Notes: generated by a model not told the origin, from the sequence alone. Numbered from the stretch's first letter, positions 1-8,991 are shown. The stretch is DNA of 44,120 bases from Hyphomicrobiales bacterium (GCA_900468065.1 UBTA01000016.1:1-44120); one strand, 5' to 3'. Numbers and translations: made by a program.

Positions 1-120
1 GGTTTTCAAGAGATGTTCGGGCCGCCGGAATGTCGGCAGGGTGACGACGAGTTCGATATTGTCCGCCGCGTCAAGCATTGTCTTGTAAAACACGGTCACA
101 TCTTGGGCGGGTGGGGGCAT
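1..120 (-). CDS. Glycosyltransferase family 2, N-terminal fragment
   Basis: The reverse strand opens with ATG at 118-120 and runs without a stop to the window edge, giving 40 residues. The stretch ELVVTLPTFRRPEHLLKT is typical of the first beta strand and nucleotide-binding loop of GT-A fold family 2 glycosyltransferases (V-x-x-PTF/Y-R-R). The rest of the gene lies outside the window. It is divergent from the GT4-type gene at 280 and is probably part of the same polysaccharide locus. The ribosome binding site is weak, so the exact start is uncertain. The fold assignment is fairly safe; donor and acceptor cannot be told from 40 residues. Confidence 0.65.
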   Translation of the reverse strand, partial: MPPPAQDVTVFYKTMLDAADNIELVVTLPTFRRPEHLLKT

Positions 121-279
121 GGGAAAACCTGTCAAAGGCGAATCTCTGGCAAGCACTAAAGCAAATCTTCCTAAACAGACGCTAAATTTCCGAATTTGCT
201 TTTGAATGAATGGCTTAAAGGTGATTTCACGCCGTGTTGCTACAGTCGGGGCAGTTGTTCTCAAGTCTCGTGTGGCAGC

Positions 280-1563
280 ATGCATCTGGTTTTCGTTTCC
301 TCGCTGGTACCGGTGAAGAACCCTTCATCGGGGTTCGACATCGCCAATCGTACCGTCCTGGACGGTCTTCGCGCCCTCGGTCACCGGGTCAGCGTGATCG
401 GCTATCTGCAGCCCGGTCAAGCTGCGGCGCCGGGCGGGGATGTACATCTGCTCGGCGACCTGGAAGTGACCAATGCGCGGGTCGACCGGGCAACGAAGTT
501 GCGCTGGTTGATCACGGCGCTGCTCAATCGCACGACCCTTTCGTCTGCAAAGATGCTGCAGGTCAGCCGGACGCAAATCAAAACGCTGTTGCGAGGGCTG
601 CAGCCGTTTGACGGCATTGTCCTCAATTCCGTGCAACTGCCCGGTGCCTTCGCCGATGTCTTCCAGAAATATCCGACGATCTACGTCGCTCACAATGTTG
701 AGGCGGATTCCGCACTCGAAAATGCCGCAACTGCGTCCAGCCGGCTGGAAAGGCTGCTGTTCAAACGCGAGGCACACTATCTACGCCGTCTCGAACGGCA
801 ATTGACACAGGCTGCCTCGGCGGTCTGGACCTTTGCCGAGGCTGATCGTTTCGGGTTCGGCCATGCCGTTTCCGGCCGCGCCGCCGTCCTGCCGCTGGTG
901 ACGCGCTGGAATCTGCCGCAAAGCAGTATCGAAACGGCACCGGAGCATGACCTTGCCCTGATCGGCACCTGGAGTTGGAAGGCCAACCGCATCGGCCTCG
1001 ACTGGTTTCTGTCCAGGGTGGTGCCGTTGCTACCGGCGGACATGTCGATCGGCATTGCCGGACATATGCCGGACGCGCCGGCGATCGCGCATCCAGGCGT
1101 GCGCCTGCTCGGGCGGGTGCCGGATGCACGCGCCTTCGTTGAGGCCGGTGCGATCATTCCGTTGATCAGCCGTGGCGGGACCGGCGTGCAGTTGAAGACC
1201 ATTGAGACCTTTGAATTGGGTCTGCCAAGTGTTGCGACAAGTGCATCGCTGCGTGGCATTGGCGCACTGCCGGAAAACTGCGCAGTTGCTGACGATCCGG
1301 CTGATTTTGCGCAGTTATTGGTTGCAAAGGTCGCCCAGGTTCGGGCTGGCAATCGCCAGCGCTCGTCCGGAGCGGCTTTTCACCAGGCACAGAAAGACCT
1401 GTTGCTCGGGACGATGGGCGAGGGGCTTTCGCGGTTCGGCATGCCGCTTACGGCAACCCGTCAGAACCCCGGTAAAGTGCAGGGCGAAACCCAGTCGATG
1501 GCCAGAAAAACGAATAGTGCACCGTATGGCTTGGCCATCCGCGAGGGAGGGAAATCCCAATGA
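280..1563 (+). CDS. GT4-type glycosyltransferase (polysaccharide assembly)
   Basis: This 427-residue protein has the two-domain GT-B layout. The N-terminal strand MHLVFVSSLVPVKNPSSGFD is followed by an acceptor-binding half. The C-terminal donor-binding half contains GGTGVQLKTIETFELGLPSV, which matches the G-x-x-x-K-x-x-E-x6-G-x-P pattern of the GT4 family. An open frame extends upstream to a TTG at 196, but those 28 residues look non-coding and the conserved first strand begins exactly at the ATG at 280. The stop overlaps the next start by four bases (ATGA), so translation is probably coupled. It likely adds a sugar to a lipid-linked repeat unit on the cytoplasmic face of the membrane. Sugar specificity is unknown. 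Confidence 0.82.
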   Translation: MHLVFVSSLVPVKNPSSGFDIANRTVLDGLRALGHRVSVIGYLQPGQAAAPGGDVHLLGDLEVTNARVDRATKLRWLITALLNRTTLSSAKMLQVSRTQIKTLLRGLQPFDGIVLNSVQLPGAFADVFQKYPTIYVAHNVEADSALENAATASSRLERLLFKREAHYLRRLERQLTQAASAVWTFAEADRFGFGHAVSGRAAVLPLVTRWNLPQSSIETAPEHDLALIGTWSWKANRIGLDWFLSRVVPLLPADMSIGIAGHMPDAPAIAHPGVRLLGRVPDARAFVEAGAIIPLISRGGTGVQLKTIETFELGLPSVATSASLRGIGALPENCAVADDPADFAQLLVAKVAQVRAGNRQRSSGAAFHQAQKDLLLGTMGEGLSRFGMPLTATRQNPGKVQGETQSMARKTNSAPYGLAIREGGKSQ

Positions 1564-2375
1564 ATGTCTTCCCGGGTACAACCATCGCCGCGTCGCAACG
1601 GCCGATCCTCGACATGCAGGTCTGTGATTTCGGCTGGGCCAATGCCTTCGCCTTTGCCGACGAAATCGCTTCGCTGCCGATCGGGCAGACGGTGATATCG
1701 TTCCTCAACGCCCACAATGCCAATTTGATGATGCAGGACCCGGAATATAGGGCCGTCCTCAACCGCCAGATCGTGCTGCCGGATGGATATGGCATGGATC
1801 TGGCGTCCATGCTGTTTCATGGAAAGGCCTTTCCGGCCAACCTGAACGGCACGGACTTCGTGCCGGCGTTGATGACCTACATGACGACGCCGAGGCGTGT
1901 CGCCATGGTCGGCGCACGTTCTGACGTTCTCAAACGTGCAGCGGAAAATTTCCAGAAGCATGCGCCGTGGCACCAGTTCATTCCGGTCTCTGATGGGTTT
2001 TTCGATCCTGAGCAATCCGACAACGTCATGGCCATGGTTCGTGCCGTCAGGCCTGATATCCTCCTCATCGCCATGGGCAGCCCAAAGCAGGAAAAATGGA
2101 TCGACCGCCATGTCGGCCCGGGCCATGCCCGGCTGGTGCTGAGCGTCGGCGCACTTTTCGATTTCATGGCAGAGGAAGTGCCGCGCGCTTCGCTGACGAT
2201 GCGTCGTCTGCGTCTGGAGTGGCTGCATCGGCTGGTTGTTGAGCCACGCCGCCTGTGGCGCCGTTATATCCTCGGAAACCCGTTATTCATATACTATGTT
2301 CTTCGCCACAAGCTGAAAGGGCGTGAGAGCTCGTCGGATGTCGACGGCCAGCGCGCCGGATCACGATCGTTCTGA
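1560..2375 (+). CDS. WecG/TagA/CpsF-type glycosyltransferase (GT26)
   Basis: The 271-residue product has the hallmarks of the WecG/TagA/CpsF family: ISFLNAHNANLMMQDPEY near residue 45, then LPDGYGMDLA, then MGSPKQEKW around residue 178, and a C-terminal Arg-rich amphipathic tail (EWLHRLVVEPRRLWRRY) that in this family anchors the enzyme at the membrane. Known members add N-acetylmannosamine or a related sugar to a polyprenyl-diphosphate-linked acceptor. HfsJ of the Caulobacter holdfast pathway belongs here. The start overlaps the stop of the upstream GT4 gene. With the neighbouring flippase and chain-length protein it points to a lipid-linked surface polysaccharide. The exact sugar is not deducible. 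Confidence 0.88.
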   Translation: MNVFPGTTIAASQRPILDMQVCDFGWANAFAFADEIASLPIGQTVISFLNAHNANLMMQDPEYRAVLNRQIVLPDGYGMDLASMLFHGKAFPANLNGTDFVPALMTYMTTPRRVAMVGARSDVLKRAAENFQKHAPWHQFIPVSDGFFDPEQSDNVMAMVRAVRPDILLIAMGSPKQEKWIDRHVGPGHARLVLSVGALFDFMAEEVPRASLTMRRLRLEWLHRLVVEPRRLWRRYILGNPLFIYYVLRHKLKGRESSSDVDGQRAGSRSF

Positions 2376-2383
2376 CGGAAACC

Positions 2384-3265
2384 ATGATGCGCACAGCTGT
2401 CGTTACAGCCTCCTACGCCAATGATTTTGAGCGTTGCCGCCTGCTGTGCGAGAGCATGGACATGCGCTTGAAAGGCGACTGGGTGCACTACCTGCTCGTC
2501 GCCGCTTTCGATGTTGCGCTGTTTAGGCAGCTGGAGGGACCGCGCCGGCAGGTGGTCAGCGAAAGCGACCTTCTGCCGTGGTGGCTGCGGGCGATCCCGG
2601 ATCCGATGTCGGCGGGCCGCCGCAAGCTCTGGATCAGTCCCTACAGCCTGCCTTTGCGCGGCTGGCACGTCCAGCAGCTGCGCCGTCTGGCCCTGTCCCG
2701 GCATATCGAAGAGACAACGATGTTCGCCGTCGATTCAGACGTGGTTTTCCTGCGCGATTTCGATCCGGCAAGCCTGTGGCAGGCCCAACGGTTGACCCTC
2801 TATCGCAAGGATGGCGGAATCGGCGAGCGCATGCGCTCCAATCATCTTGAATGGCTCGCCCATTCCGACCGGCTGCTGGGCATCGGCCCATACAGCCTGC
2901 CGGCTAGCGATTACATCAACACATTGATCGCCTGGCGTACCGACAGCTGCCGGGCGCTGCTCGATCATGTCGAGGCGCTGCATGGGCGCGGCTGGATCCG
3001 GGCGATGATCCGGTCGCGGCAATTCTCGGAATGCACCATCTATGGCCGTTTCGTCGATGAAGTATTGATGGGCAAGGGTCATGCCGCTTCGCCCGATGGG
3101 CTCTGCCACGTCCTGTGGTTCGACGACAGTTATGCGCGCGATATCAGCGGGCTGAGGCATTTCATGCGCGAAATGGCGCCGCATCAGATTGGCATCGGCG
3201 TTCAGTCCTTCGTCGGCCACGATCTCGCCGATATCCGCAACGTCGTCCTCGAACGCGCCGCGTGA
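2384..3265 (+). CDS. DUF6492-like protein, putative GT-A glycosyltransferase
   Basis: The 293-residue product follows the WecG-type gene after eight bases, so it is very likely in the same operon. It begins MMRTAVVTASYANDFERCRL, like the first strand of a GT-A Rossmann fold, and has FAVDSDVVFLRDF near residue 115, where DSD resembles the metal-binding DxD motif of nucleotide-sugar transferases. A C-terminal stretch with HVLWFDDSY and HFMREMAPHQIGIGVQS resembles what I remember of the DUF6492 family, found in polysaccharide loci with no characterised member that I know of. Two Met codons lie in tandem at 2384 and 2387; either could be the start. Glycosyltransferase activity is an inference from fold-like motifs and context. 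Confidence 0.72.
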   Translation: MMRTAVVTASYANDFERCRLLCESMDMRLKGDWVHYLLVAAFDVALFRQLEGPRRQVVSESDLLPWWLRAIPDPMSAGRRKLWISPYSLPLRGWHVQQLRRLALSRHIEETTMFAVDSDVVFLRDFDPASLWQAQRLTLYRKDGGIGERMRSNHLEWLAHSDRLLGIGPYSLPASDYINTLIAWRTDSCRALLDHVEALHGRGWIRAMIRSRQFSECTIYGRFVDEVLMGKGHAASPDGLCHVLWFDDSYARDISGLRHFMREMAPHQIGIGVQSFVGHDLADIRNVVLERAA

Positions 3266-3271
3266 TGCCTC

Positions 3272-4537
3272 TTAGATGACGCGGCCCGTTTCGCGGCGGA
3301 GTGCGCTGTAGGTGAGGGCGAAGGATGCGGCGTAGAGCGCCAGATAGACGCCGTTCAGCAGGGGTGCCCAATAGGCGGTGTCTGTACTTGTCCTGAAGAC
3401 GGCGGTGAGCAAGGCGACCTTGACGATCCCGGCAATCACCAGATTGGTCATCCGGCGAACGGTACGGCCCGTCGCATAGAGCAGTTCCGAGTGATACTCG
3501 ACGAGGTTGCGGAACGAGGGCACGAGAAGGACGGCCATAAGATAGGACGCGGCCTGAGCGACGTTGTTTCCAAGCCCATGCGGAAAAATCCAGAGATAGA
3601 TTGCCATGGCAGCGATTGCCAGGAAAGATATGGCCGCCACCAGAGCTTCGATTGTCAGCCGGGTACGCCAGGACGAGATGGTACCGGGCACCCGCATGAT
3701 CTTCTGCACCAGCAGTGTATTGAACGACCGTACCGGCAACGCCGTCAGGTCGGCAAGCCGCATGATGATCGCGTAAACCCCGGAAACTTCCGGCCCACCG
3801 ATTGCCAGGACGGCGATCTTGTCGAATTCCGACTGGATATAGAACAGCACCTCGGCACCGGCGACCGAAACCGAATCTGCCCAGCGCCTGATATAAAGGT
3901 GCAGGCGCCAGCGCAACCGTACCTTCGGATAAAACCAGATGACCGCGATCAAGAGGGCAAATGCGTTGGCCCCGAGATAAAACAGCGACCATGTCCCGAG
4001 CGAAGCGAAATGCAGCAGCGAAAACGCCAGCGCCGCCGCGGTCCGGATGCCCGTTCCGATGATCACAAGCAGGGCAGCCCGGCCAAAGCGCCCGAGCCCA
4101 TTGAGGACAATGACCACGACCTCCAGCCCACGCCAGCAGATGATTTCGGCGGCCATGAAACCGAGGAAAACCGGAAGCCCGATGTCGCGGGCGAAAACAG
4201 CATAATAAACCGCAAGACAAAGGACTGCGATCAATGGCAGCGACAACAGGGCGCCGGCGGCAAACCCGGCACTATACGTGCCCACCAGCAGCGGCTTGAC
4301 GGTGGCAACGCGATAGAGCGGCGACATGAAGCCGAAGGCGAGCACGCGTGAAATCATAATGCCGGCTGCGGATGCGGTGGCAAAAAGACCAAACTCGGCG
4401 ATCGAAAGCCCGTTGGCGATACAGATGAAATAAACCAGCGACAGCACAAGCCTGCCCGCCGACCCGCTTGTCATCGAGATATAGGCGTGAATGACGCTGC
4501 TATGGCGCGCGTAGAGGGTCTTTACAAGATCGATCAC
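3272..4537 (-). CDS. Wzx-type polysaccharide flippase (MOP superfamily)
   Basis: The protein is hydrophobic throughout, with about twelve predicted membrane helices and the layout of the oligosaccharide flippase/Wzx branch of the MOP exporter superfamily. A characteristic start is SGSAGRLVLSLVYFICIANG, followed by LSIAEFGLFATASA. It would move lipid-linked repeat units across the inner membrane. It converges on the DUF6492-like gene six bases away and diverges from the chain-length gene at 4722. The reading frame is open upstream to a TTG at 4636. I chose the GTG at 4537 (421 residues), because the upstream 33 residues look like promoter-region translation. The start is uncertain, the function fairly secure. 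Homologues include HfsF-like flippases of adhesin pathways. Confidence 0.8.
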   Translation of the reverse strand: MIDLVKTLYARHSSVIHAYISMTSGSAGRLVLSLVYFICIANGLSIAEFGLFATASAAGIMISRVLAFGFMSPLYRVATVKPLLVGTYSAGFAAGALLSLPLIAVLCLAVYYAVFARDIGLPVFLGFMAAEIICWRGLEVVVIVLNGLGRFGRAALLVIIGTGIRTAAALAFSLLHFASLGTWSLFYLGANAFALLIAVIWFYPKVRLRWRLHLYIRRWADSVSVAGAEVLFYIQSEFDKIAVLAIGGPEVSGVYAIIMRLADLTALPVRSFNTLLVQKIMRVPGTISSWRTRLTIEALVAAISFLAIAAMAIYLWIFPHGLGNNVAQAASYLMAVLLVPSFRNLVEYHSELLYATGRTVRRMTNLVIAGIVKVALLTAVFRTSTDTAYWAPLLNGVYLALYAASFALTYSALRRETGRVI

Positions 4538-4721
4538 GAGTAGGGTCCGAATGGTCAGTCCCGTTTCTAACCGGTAAAGCTTAATGAGCAGTTTGAGATT
4601 GCAGGTTGTTCTTGATTGCAAGTGAGGTAACCGCAACGTGTTAACGGTTTGTTTGCCACAAAAACTTAAGCTTCATTCATAACCAGTCACTTTGCCCGGT
4701 TACGGGTGTTTGCAGGCATTG

Positions 4722-6815
4722 ATGTTTGATCCGGAAGATAACAAGCGGACCGTGGCTCGCCAGCCTCTCTTCGATCGGGCGTCGATTGAGGGCGACGGAT
4801 TGTTGCGTTCAAGGACATCGGCGCGTGCTACTGCTCCCGTCGCGCGTAATGCAAACGAGTTATTGAACCGGCTGGGCGGTCCCGCTGTCAAACCGAAATC
4901 GCCCGTCGATGGGACGCAACCGGTCCGCCTTCCTGAAGCAGCGGTTTCTCAGAAAATAACTGCCCGTCTTTTGGGTTGGTTCAAGAGCGGCAAGACCGAG
5001 TCAGCGCGGACTTCCGAAGTTCCAGATACGCCTGCCTACGTTCCTGCGGCCAATTCCGAATCCCATACAGGGCAACAGGACCGGCCGCTGATCGATCTCA
5101 CGACGATCCTGACCTCCGTCTGGCAGGTGCGAAAAATCATTGTAGTCCTGACTGTTGTCGGTGCTGTCGGCGGGGTATTCGTGGCGATATCGACACCCAG
5201 CGTCTATGTGGCCGAAAGCAAGCTCTACGTCGATCCGCGCGAAGTGCGGTTGACGGATTCCGATCTATCCAAGGAAAGCCTGGCCACCGAAGCGATCCTG
5301 GCTCTGGTTGACAGTCAGTTGGAAGTGTTGCGTTCCCGAACGGTTCTGGAAAAGGTTGCTCTCGACATGGGGCTCGATCGTGATCCGGAATTCGGTGGCG
5401 CCTCCGCCGGCAGAGGCGGCCTTTCGGCCGGGATCGGCCTCATCCGCGAAATCTTCTCGCCCCGCAAGGCCCAGCCGGTGCCTGCATCCGGGGTCAGCCC
5501 GCAGACGCTGGAAAAATTGAGCAACGCGGTAACGGTGTCCCGTGATCCGAAGACTTTCATCGTCACGGTCGATGTGAAAAGCCGGGACGCGGCAAAATCG
5601 GCGCTGATCGCCAATCGCTTGGTGACCACCTTCCTGAACGAGGAACAGGCAGCCCAATCCGGGTTCTTCCAGCGGACCACCGCCGCTCTCGACAGCCGCC
5701 TGACGGAGCTTCAGACAGAGCTCGATATGGCTGAAAATGCGGTCGAGAAATACAAGGCAGACCATGATATCGTTGGCGCAGGTGGCGAGCTGATTTCAGA
5801 CAAGCAGTTGTTTTCCCTGAACGATCAGGTCGGCGCCGTGCGAAACCGTATCGCCGATGCGAGGGCGAAAGTCGAGGTCGTCACGAAAACCCGGCTGGAT
5901 GATGTGCTCACCGGCGCGTTCCCGGAAGAACTCAGCTCGGTTGCGCTGCAGGAACTGCGCAAGCAGTATTCTCAAGCCCGTGCACAATTGGGCGCACTGG
6001 ATGCAAGCCTTGGGCCGCGGCATCCGCAGAGACTTGCGGCCGTCCAGTCGCTGGAGGTCGCACGTTCGGAAATCGGCAATGAACTCCGCCGTATCGAAGC
6101 GGCGGCTCAGACCGAACTGGACAGGGCCGTCCGGACCGAGAAGGATCTGATTCAGCAGTTGGCGGTCTTGAAGGCGCAGCAAGTCAATTCGTCGGCCAGC
6201 TTCATCGAATTGCGCGAGTTGGAGCGTAAGGCCAACGCGACGCGGATGATCTACGAATCCTTCCTGAAACGGGCGAGCGAAACCGGTCAGGAAGAGAAGC
6301 TGACCTCAAAGAACATTCGGGTGATTTCCTCGGCGGAGCCGCCACTCCAGTCGGCCGGACCTTCGCGCAAGCTGATCGCGATTGGCGGGATGATCGCAGG
6401 CTTCATGGCAGGCGTCGGACTGGGTGTCATGCTCGGTGCCTATCGCAGCCTCAAGGATCTGCTCCAACGGTCGAACCGCATAGGCGCGGCTACTCCGCAA
6501 CGTGATCCGCCGGGCAGGGACGATCATCACCCGGATGGTGCGGGAACGCAGCGTCATGCCGTGGAATCTCCTCCCGCAACTGCGCAATACCGGCCGCTTA
6601 TGCCCTCGGCTCATCACGCGGCTGCCTCTGCTGCGGCTCTCTCCGTCTTTCCTCAGCGTCAGGACACGACACCGTCTGATCTGCGGGATTATCTGCGCGC
6701 GATGCAGGACAAGGATGCTGACGATAGCGACATTGCTCACGTTCAGGAAAACCTGCGCGCCCTGCGCTACCGCGTCGAACACTATACGAAGCTGCGGGCC
6801 GGCGGCCGCTATTAG
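4722..6815 (+). CDS. Wzz/GumC-type polysaccharide chain-length/export protein
   Basis: The 697-residue product is an inner-membrane polysaccharide co-polymerase. An unusually long Pro/Ser/Arg-rich cytoplasmic N-terminus (about 1-130) leads into DLTTILTSVWQVRK and the first membrane helix (about 139-159). A Wzz domain (VYVAESKLYVDPRE) and long periplasmic coiled-coil regions follow. The GNVR-like segment ELRELERKANATRMIYESFL precedes a second helix (about 550-572). The last 125 residues are low-complexity and end in a short helical piece. There is no Walker A motif, so no tyrosine-kinase domain is fused. The ATG at 4722 has GCAGG before it and is preferred over an upstream TTG at 4692. HfsA and GumC are the best-known relatives. 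It probably controls length or export of the polymer made by this locus. Confidence 0.85.
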   Translation: MFDPEDNKRTVARQPLFDRASIEGDGLLRSRTSARATAPVARNANELLNRLGGPAVKPKSPVDGTQPVRLPEAAVSQKITARLLGWFKSGKTESARTSEVPDTPAYVPAANSESHTGQQDRPLIDLTTILTSVWQVRKIIVVLTVVGAVGGVFVAISTPSVYVAESKLYVDPREVRLTDSDLSKESLATEAILALVDSQLEVLRSRTVLEKVALDMGLDRDPEFGGASAGRGGLSAGIGLIREIFSPRKAQPVPASGVSPQTLEKLSNAVTVSRDPKTFIVTVDVKSRDAAKSALIANRLVTTFLNEEQAAQSGFFQRTTAALDSRLTELQTELDMAENAVEKYKADHDIVGAGGELISDKQLFSLNDQVGAVRNRIADARAKVEVVTKTRLDDVLTGAFPEELSSVALQELRKQYSQARAQLGALDASLGPRHPQRLAAVQSLEVARSEIGNELRRIEAAAQTELDRAVRTEKDLIQQLAVLKAQQVNSSASFIELRELERKANATRMIYESFLKRASETGQEEKLTSKNIRVISSAEPPLQSAGPSRKLIAIGGMIAGFMAGVGLGVMLGAYRSLKDLLQRSNRIGAATPQRDPPGRDDHHPDGAGTQRHAVESPPATAQYRPLMPSAHHAAASAAALSVFPQRQDTTPSDLRDYLRAMQDKDADDSDIAHVQENLRALRYRVEHYTKLRAGGRY

Positions 6816-7016
6816 CGGTCTTGCATCCAGCCGGCGGCGAGCGCGGCCATCTTCTCAGAAATGCAAGAAAATCGGGCCGCAAAGGTGTTTTCGCACCGCC
6901 ATCATTGGTCCTGCCTTGAAATTATTCGATCGGGACAGCATAGGACGCATTGAGGCGACCGTTATTTTTTGCTGAAACTAGAGTGAACAAAACAAACGAG
7001 AATCTGGGAGAACACC

Positions 7017-7916
7017 GTGACGACCGTGATTGATGGCAAGCAAGTTGCAGCGTCGGTGATCGATGCCGTGAAAACCGCATCGCAGGCATTGAAGGATCAG
7101 GCTGGTGTCAAGACCGGCCTCGCCGTCGTCATCGTCGGAAACGACCCGGCAAGCCACGCCTACGTGTCTTCCAAGAGCAAGATGGCCAAGGAATGCGGCT
7201 TCACATCGGTTCAGCATACGCTGCCGGAGGAAACCACGCAGGAGGACCTAGCCGCTCTGGTTCAGACCCTCAACAAGGATGAAACGCTTCACGGCATTCT
7301 CGTCCAGCTTCCGCTGCCGAAACACTTCAATTCGGAAGCGATCATCCAGTCCATCCTGCCGGAAAAGGATGTTGACGGCTTGCACGTCGTCAATGCCGGC
7401 AAGCTGGCGACCGGCGATCTCGACGGTGGCCTCGTGTCCTGCACCCCGGCCGGTGCAATGGTTTTCGTCAAGCGCACGCATGGCGAAGATCTCTCCGGCC
7501 TGAATGCCGTCGTCATCGGCCGCTCCAATCTGTTCGGCAAGCCGATGGCGCAGCTGCTGCTGGCCGCCAATGCGACGGTCACCATCGCCCATTCGCGTAC
7601 CAAGGACTTGGCCGCCGTTTGCCGCAACGCCGATATTCTGGTCGCCGCCGTCGGCCGTCCGGAAATGGTCAAGGCCGATTGGGTCAAGCCCGGTGCTACC
7701 GTCATTGATGTCGGCATCAACCGCATTGCAGCGCCGGAAAAAGGTGAAGGCAAGTCCCGTCTGGTCGGTGACGTCGCCTTTGACGAATGCGCAAAGGTGG
7801 CTGCCGTCATCACGCCGGTGCCAGGCGGCGTCGGTCCGATGACCATCGCCATGCTGATGGCCAATACGGTGATTGCCGCCTATCGCAAGGCCGGCAAGAC
7901 GGCACCGAAGTTCTGA
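7017..7916 (+). CDS. folD: Bifunctional methylenetetrahydrofolate dehydrogenase/cyclohydrolase FolD
   Basis: This 299-residue cytoplasmic enzyme interconverts 5,10-methylene-, 5,10-methenyl- and 10-formyl-tetrahydrofolate with NADP+. The folate site motif [15 protein letters not shown] carries the expected Tyr and Lys. [23 protein letters not shown], the nucleotide-binding [15 protein letters not shown] and the C-terminal [15 protein letters not shown] are all present. The start is a GTG at 7017 with GGGAG a few bases upstream. One oddity is SCTPAGAM where many FolD proteins have PCTPxG. It stands alone between the polysaccharide genes and aglR and converges on aglR with a 15-base gap. Confidence 0.96.
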   Translation: MTTVIDGKQVAASVIDAVKTASQALKDQAGVKTGLAVVIVGNDPASHAYVSSKSKMAKECGFTSVQHTLPEETTQEDLAALVQTLNKDETLHGILVQLPLPKHFNSEAIIQSILPEKDVDGLHVVNAGKLATGDLDGGLVSCTPAGAMVFVKRTHGEDLSGLNAVVIGRSNLFGKPMAQLLLAANATVTIAHSRTKDLAAVCRNADILVAAVGRPEMVKADWVKPGATVIDVGINRIAAPEKGEGKSRLVGDVAFDECAKVAAVITPVPGGVGPMTIAMLMANTVIAAYRKAGKTAPKF

Positions 7917-7931
7917 TGCAAGCGGACCGTG

Positions 7932-8963
7932 CTACGATTTCGGAGCAGGGCCTGTCGAGGCCCTGACGATCAACTCTGTCCGCCAGAGCTCCTGTTCCGG
8001 ATAGTCGCCTGTCTTGAGAATGCGGGAAATCAGCCGCGTGGCGATCCGGGCGCCGGCTGCCCGCAGGGATGAGCGCGTCGTCGTCAGCGGCACGCTGAAG
8101 TTTTCAGGCTTCAGCATCGGCAGCACGTCGTCATGGGCGATCAGCGAGATGTCCTCGCCCATCTGCAGACCCGCCCTGTTGATCGCCCTGACGGCGCCAA
8201 GCGCGATCACAGTACTGGAGCAGAGAACGGCCGTCGGAGGCTGATCCCGCTCGAGAAATTGTTGCATGGCGCGGTGGCCGTATTCGTCGGTCATCAGCGA
8301 ATTCTGGACCAAGCCTTCATCGAAATGCAGCCCGTTTTCCTCGAGCGCACGCCGCATTCCCTTCATGCGGCGAATGGAAAAGGTGAGATTTCCCGGCCCG
8401 TTGATCAGCGCGATGCGCCGGTGTCCCAGCTGGATAAGCAGGCGCGTCGCATCATAGAAGGCGCCGGTATTGTCGATATCGAGAAACGGATAATCGGCCG
8501 GCTGATCGATCGCCCGTCCGTGGACGACGAATGGGATCGACAGTGATTTCAGCATGGCGATGCGCGGATCGTTGGCGCGCACATAGGCAAGGAACAGCGC
8601 ATCGACATTACCGCTGGCGGCCAGCCGCTTGAAAGTGGTCTCCTCGTCGTCGGGTGCACTCGGATTGATGACGAAATGGAAATCGTGCCGGACGGATTCT
8701 TCCCCGAGCCCGGCCAGGAATTCGCCGAAATGCACGTCGGAATCGATGCCCTGGGCGATCGGCATGACCAGCCCGATCGAGCCGGCTCGGCCTGTCGCCA
8801 GCCTTTGGGCGGCGCGGTTCGGCCGGTAGCCGGTTTCTCGGACGGCACTCAGGACCCGCTGGCGCGTTTCGGCGTTGACTTCCGGATAGCCGTTGAGCGC
8901 CCGGCTGACTGTCGTTTGCGACAGGCCCAACATCTCCGCCAGCTGCTTCAAATTCACATTCAT
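7932..8963 (-). CDS. aglR: LacI-family repressor of the alpha-glucoside operon, AglR
   Basis: The 343-residue protein has a LacI-type helix-turn-helix at the extreme N-terminus (LKQLAEMLGLSQTTVSRALN) and hinge sequence ETGYRPNRAAQRLATGR, then a periplasmic-binding-protein-like sugar-sensing domain (GSIGLVMPIAQ to the C-terminus). The reading frame is open to 9023, but the ATG at 8961-8963 is right. It places the HTH at residue 3 and has GGGAG 12-16 bases upstream, and the extra 20 codons would cover a palindromic operator. It is divergent from aglE, the classical layout for a local repressor. The inducer is probably an alpha-glucoside or derived sugar, by analogy with the S. meliloti agl locus. 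Confidence 0.9.
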   Translation of the reverse strand: MNVNLKQLAEMLGLSQTTVSRALNGYPEVNAETRQRVLSAVRETGYRPNRAAQRLATGRAGSIGLVMPIAQGIDSDVHFGEFLAGLGEESVRHDFHFVINPSAPDDEETTFKRLAASGNVDALFLAYVRANDPRIAMLKSLSIPFVVHGRAIDQPADYPFLDIDNTGAFYDATRLLIQLGHRRIALINGPGNLTFSIRRMKGMRRALEENGLHFDEGLVQNSLMTDEYGHRAMQQFLERDQPPTAVLCSSTVIALGAVRAINRAGLQMGEDISLIAHDDVLPMLKPENFSVPLTTTRSSLRAAGARIATRLISRILKTGDYPEQELWRTELIVRASTGPAPKS

Positions 8964-8979
8964 GACAAGCGCGCACTCC

Positions 8980-8991
8980 CAAAGCGCTTTG
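8980..8991. promoter_or_regulatory. Putative AglR operator O1 (aglR side)
   Basis: CAAAGCGCTTTG is a perfect 12-base palindrome with the central CG typical of LacI-family operators. It sits directly upstream of the aglR ribosome binding site, where a bound repressor would give autoregulation. The same 12 bases occur again at 9183-9194. Confidence 0.75.

Noticed and set aside
4537..4636. N-terminal extension of the flippase to the TTG at 4636
   Set aside because: The extra residues are not membrane-like and the segment overlaps the likely promoter region; a later GTG gives a normal Wzx start.
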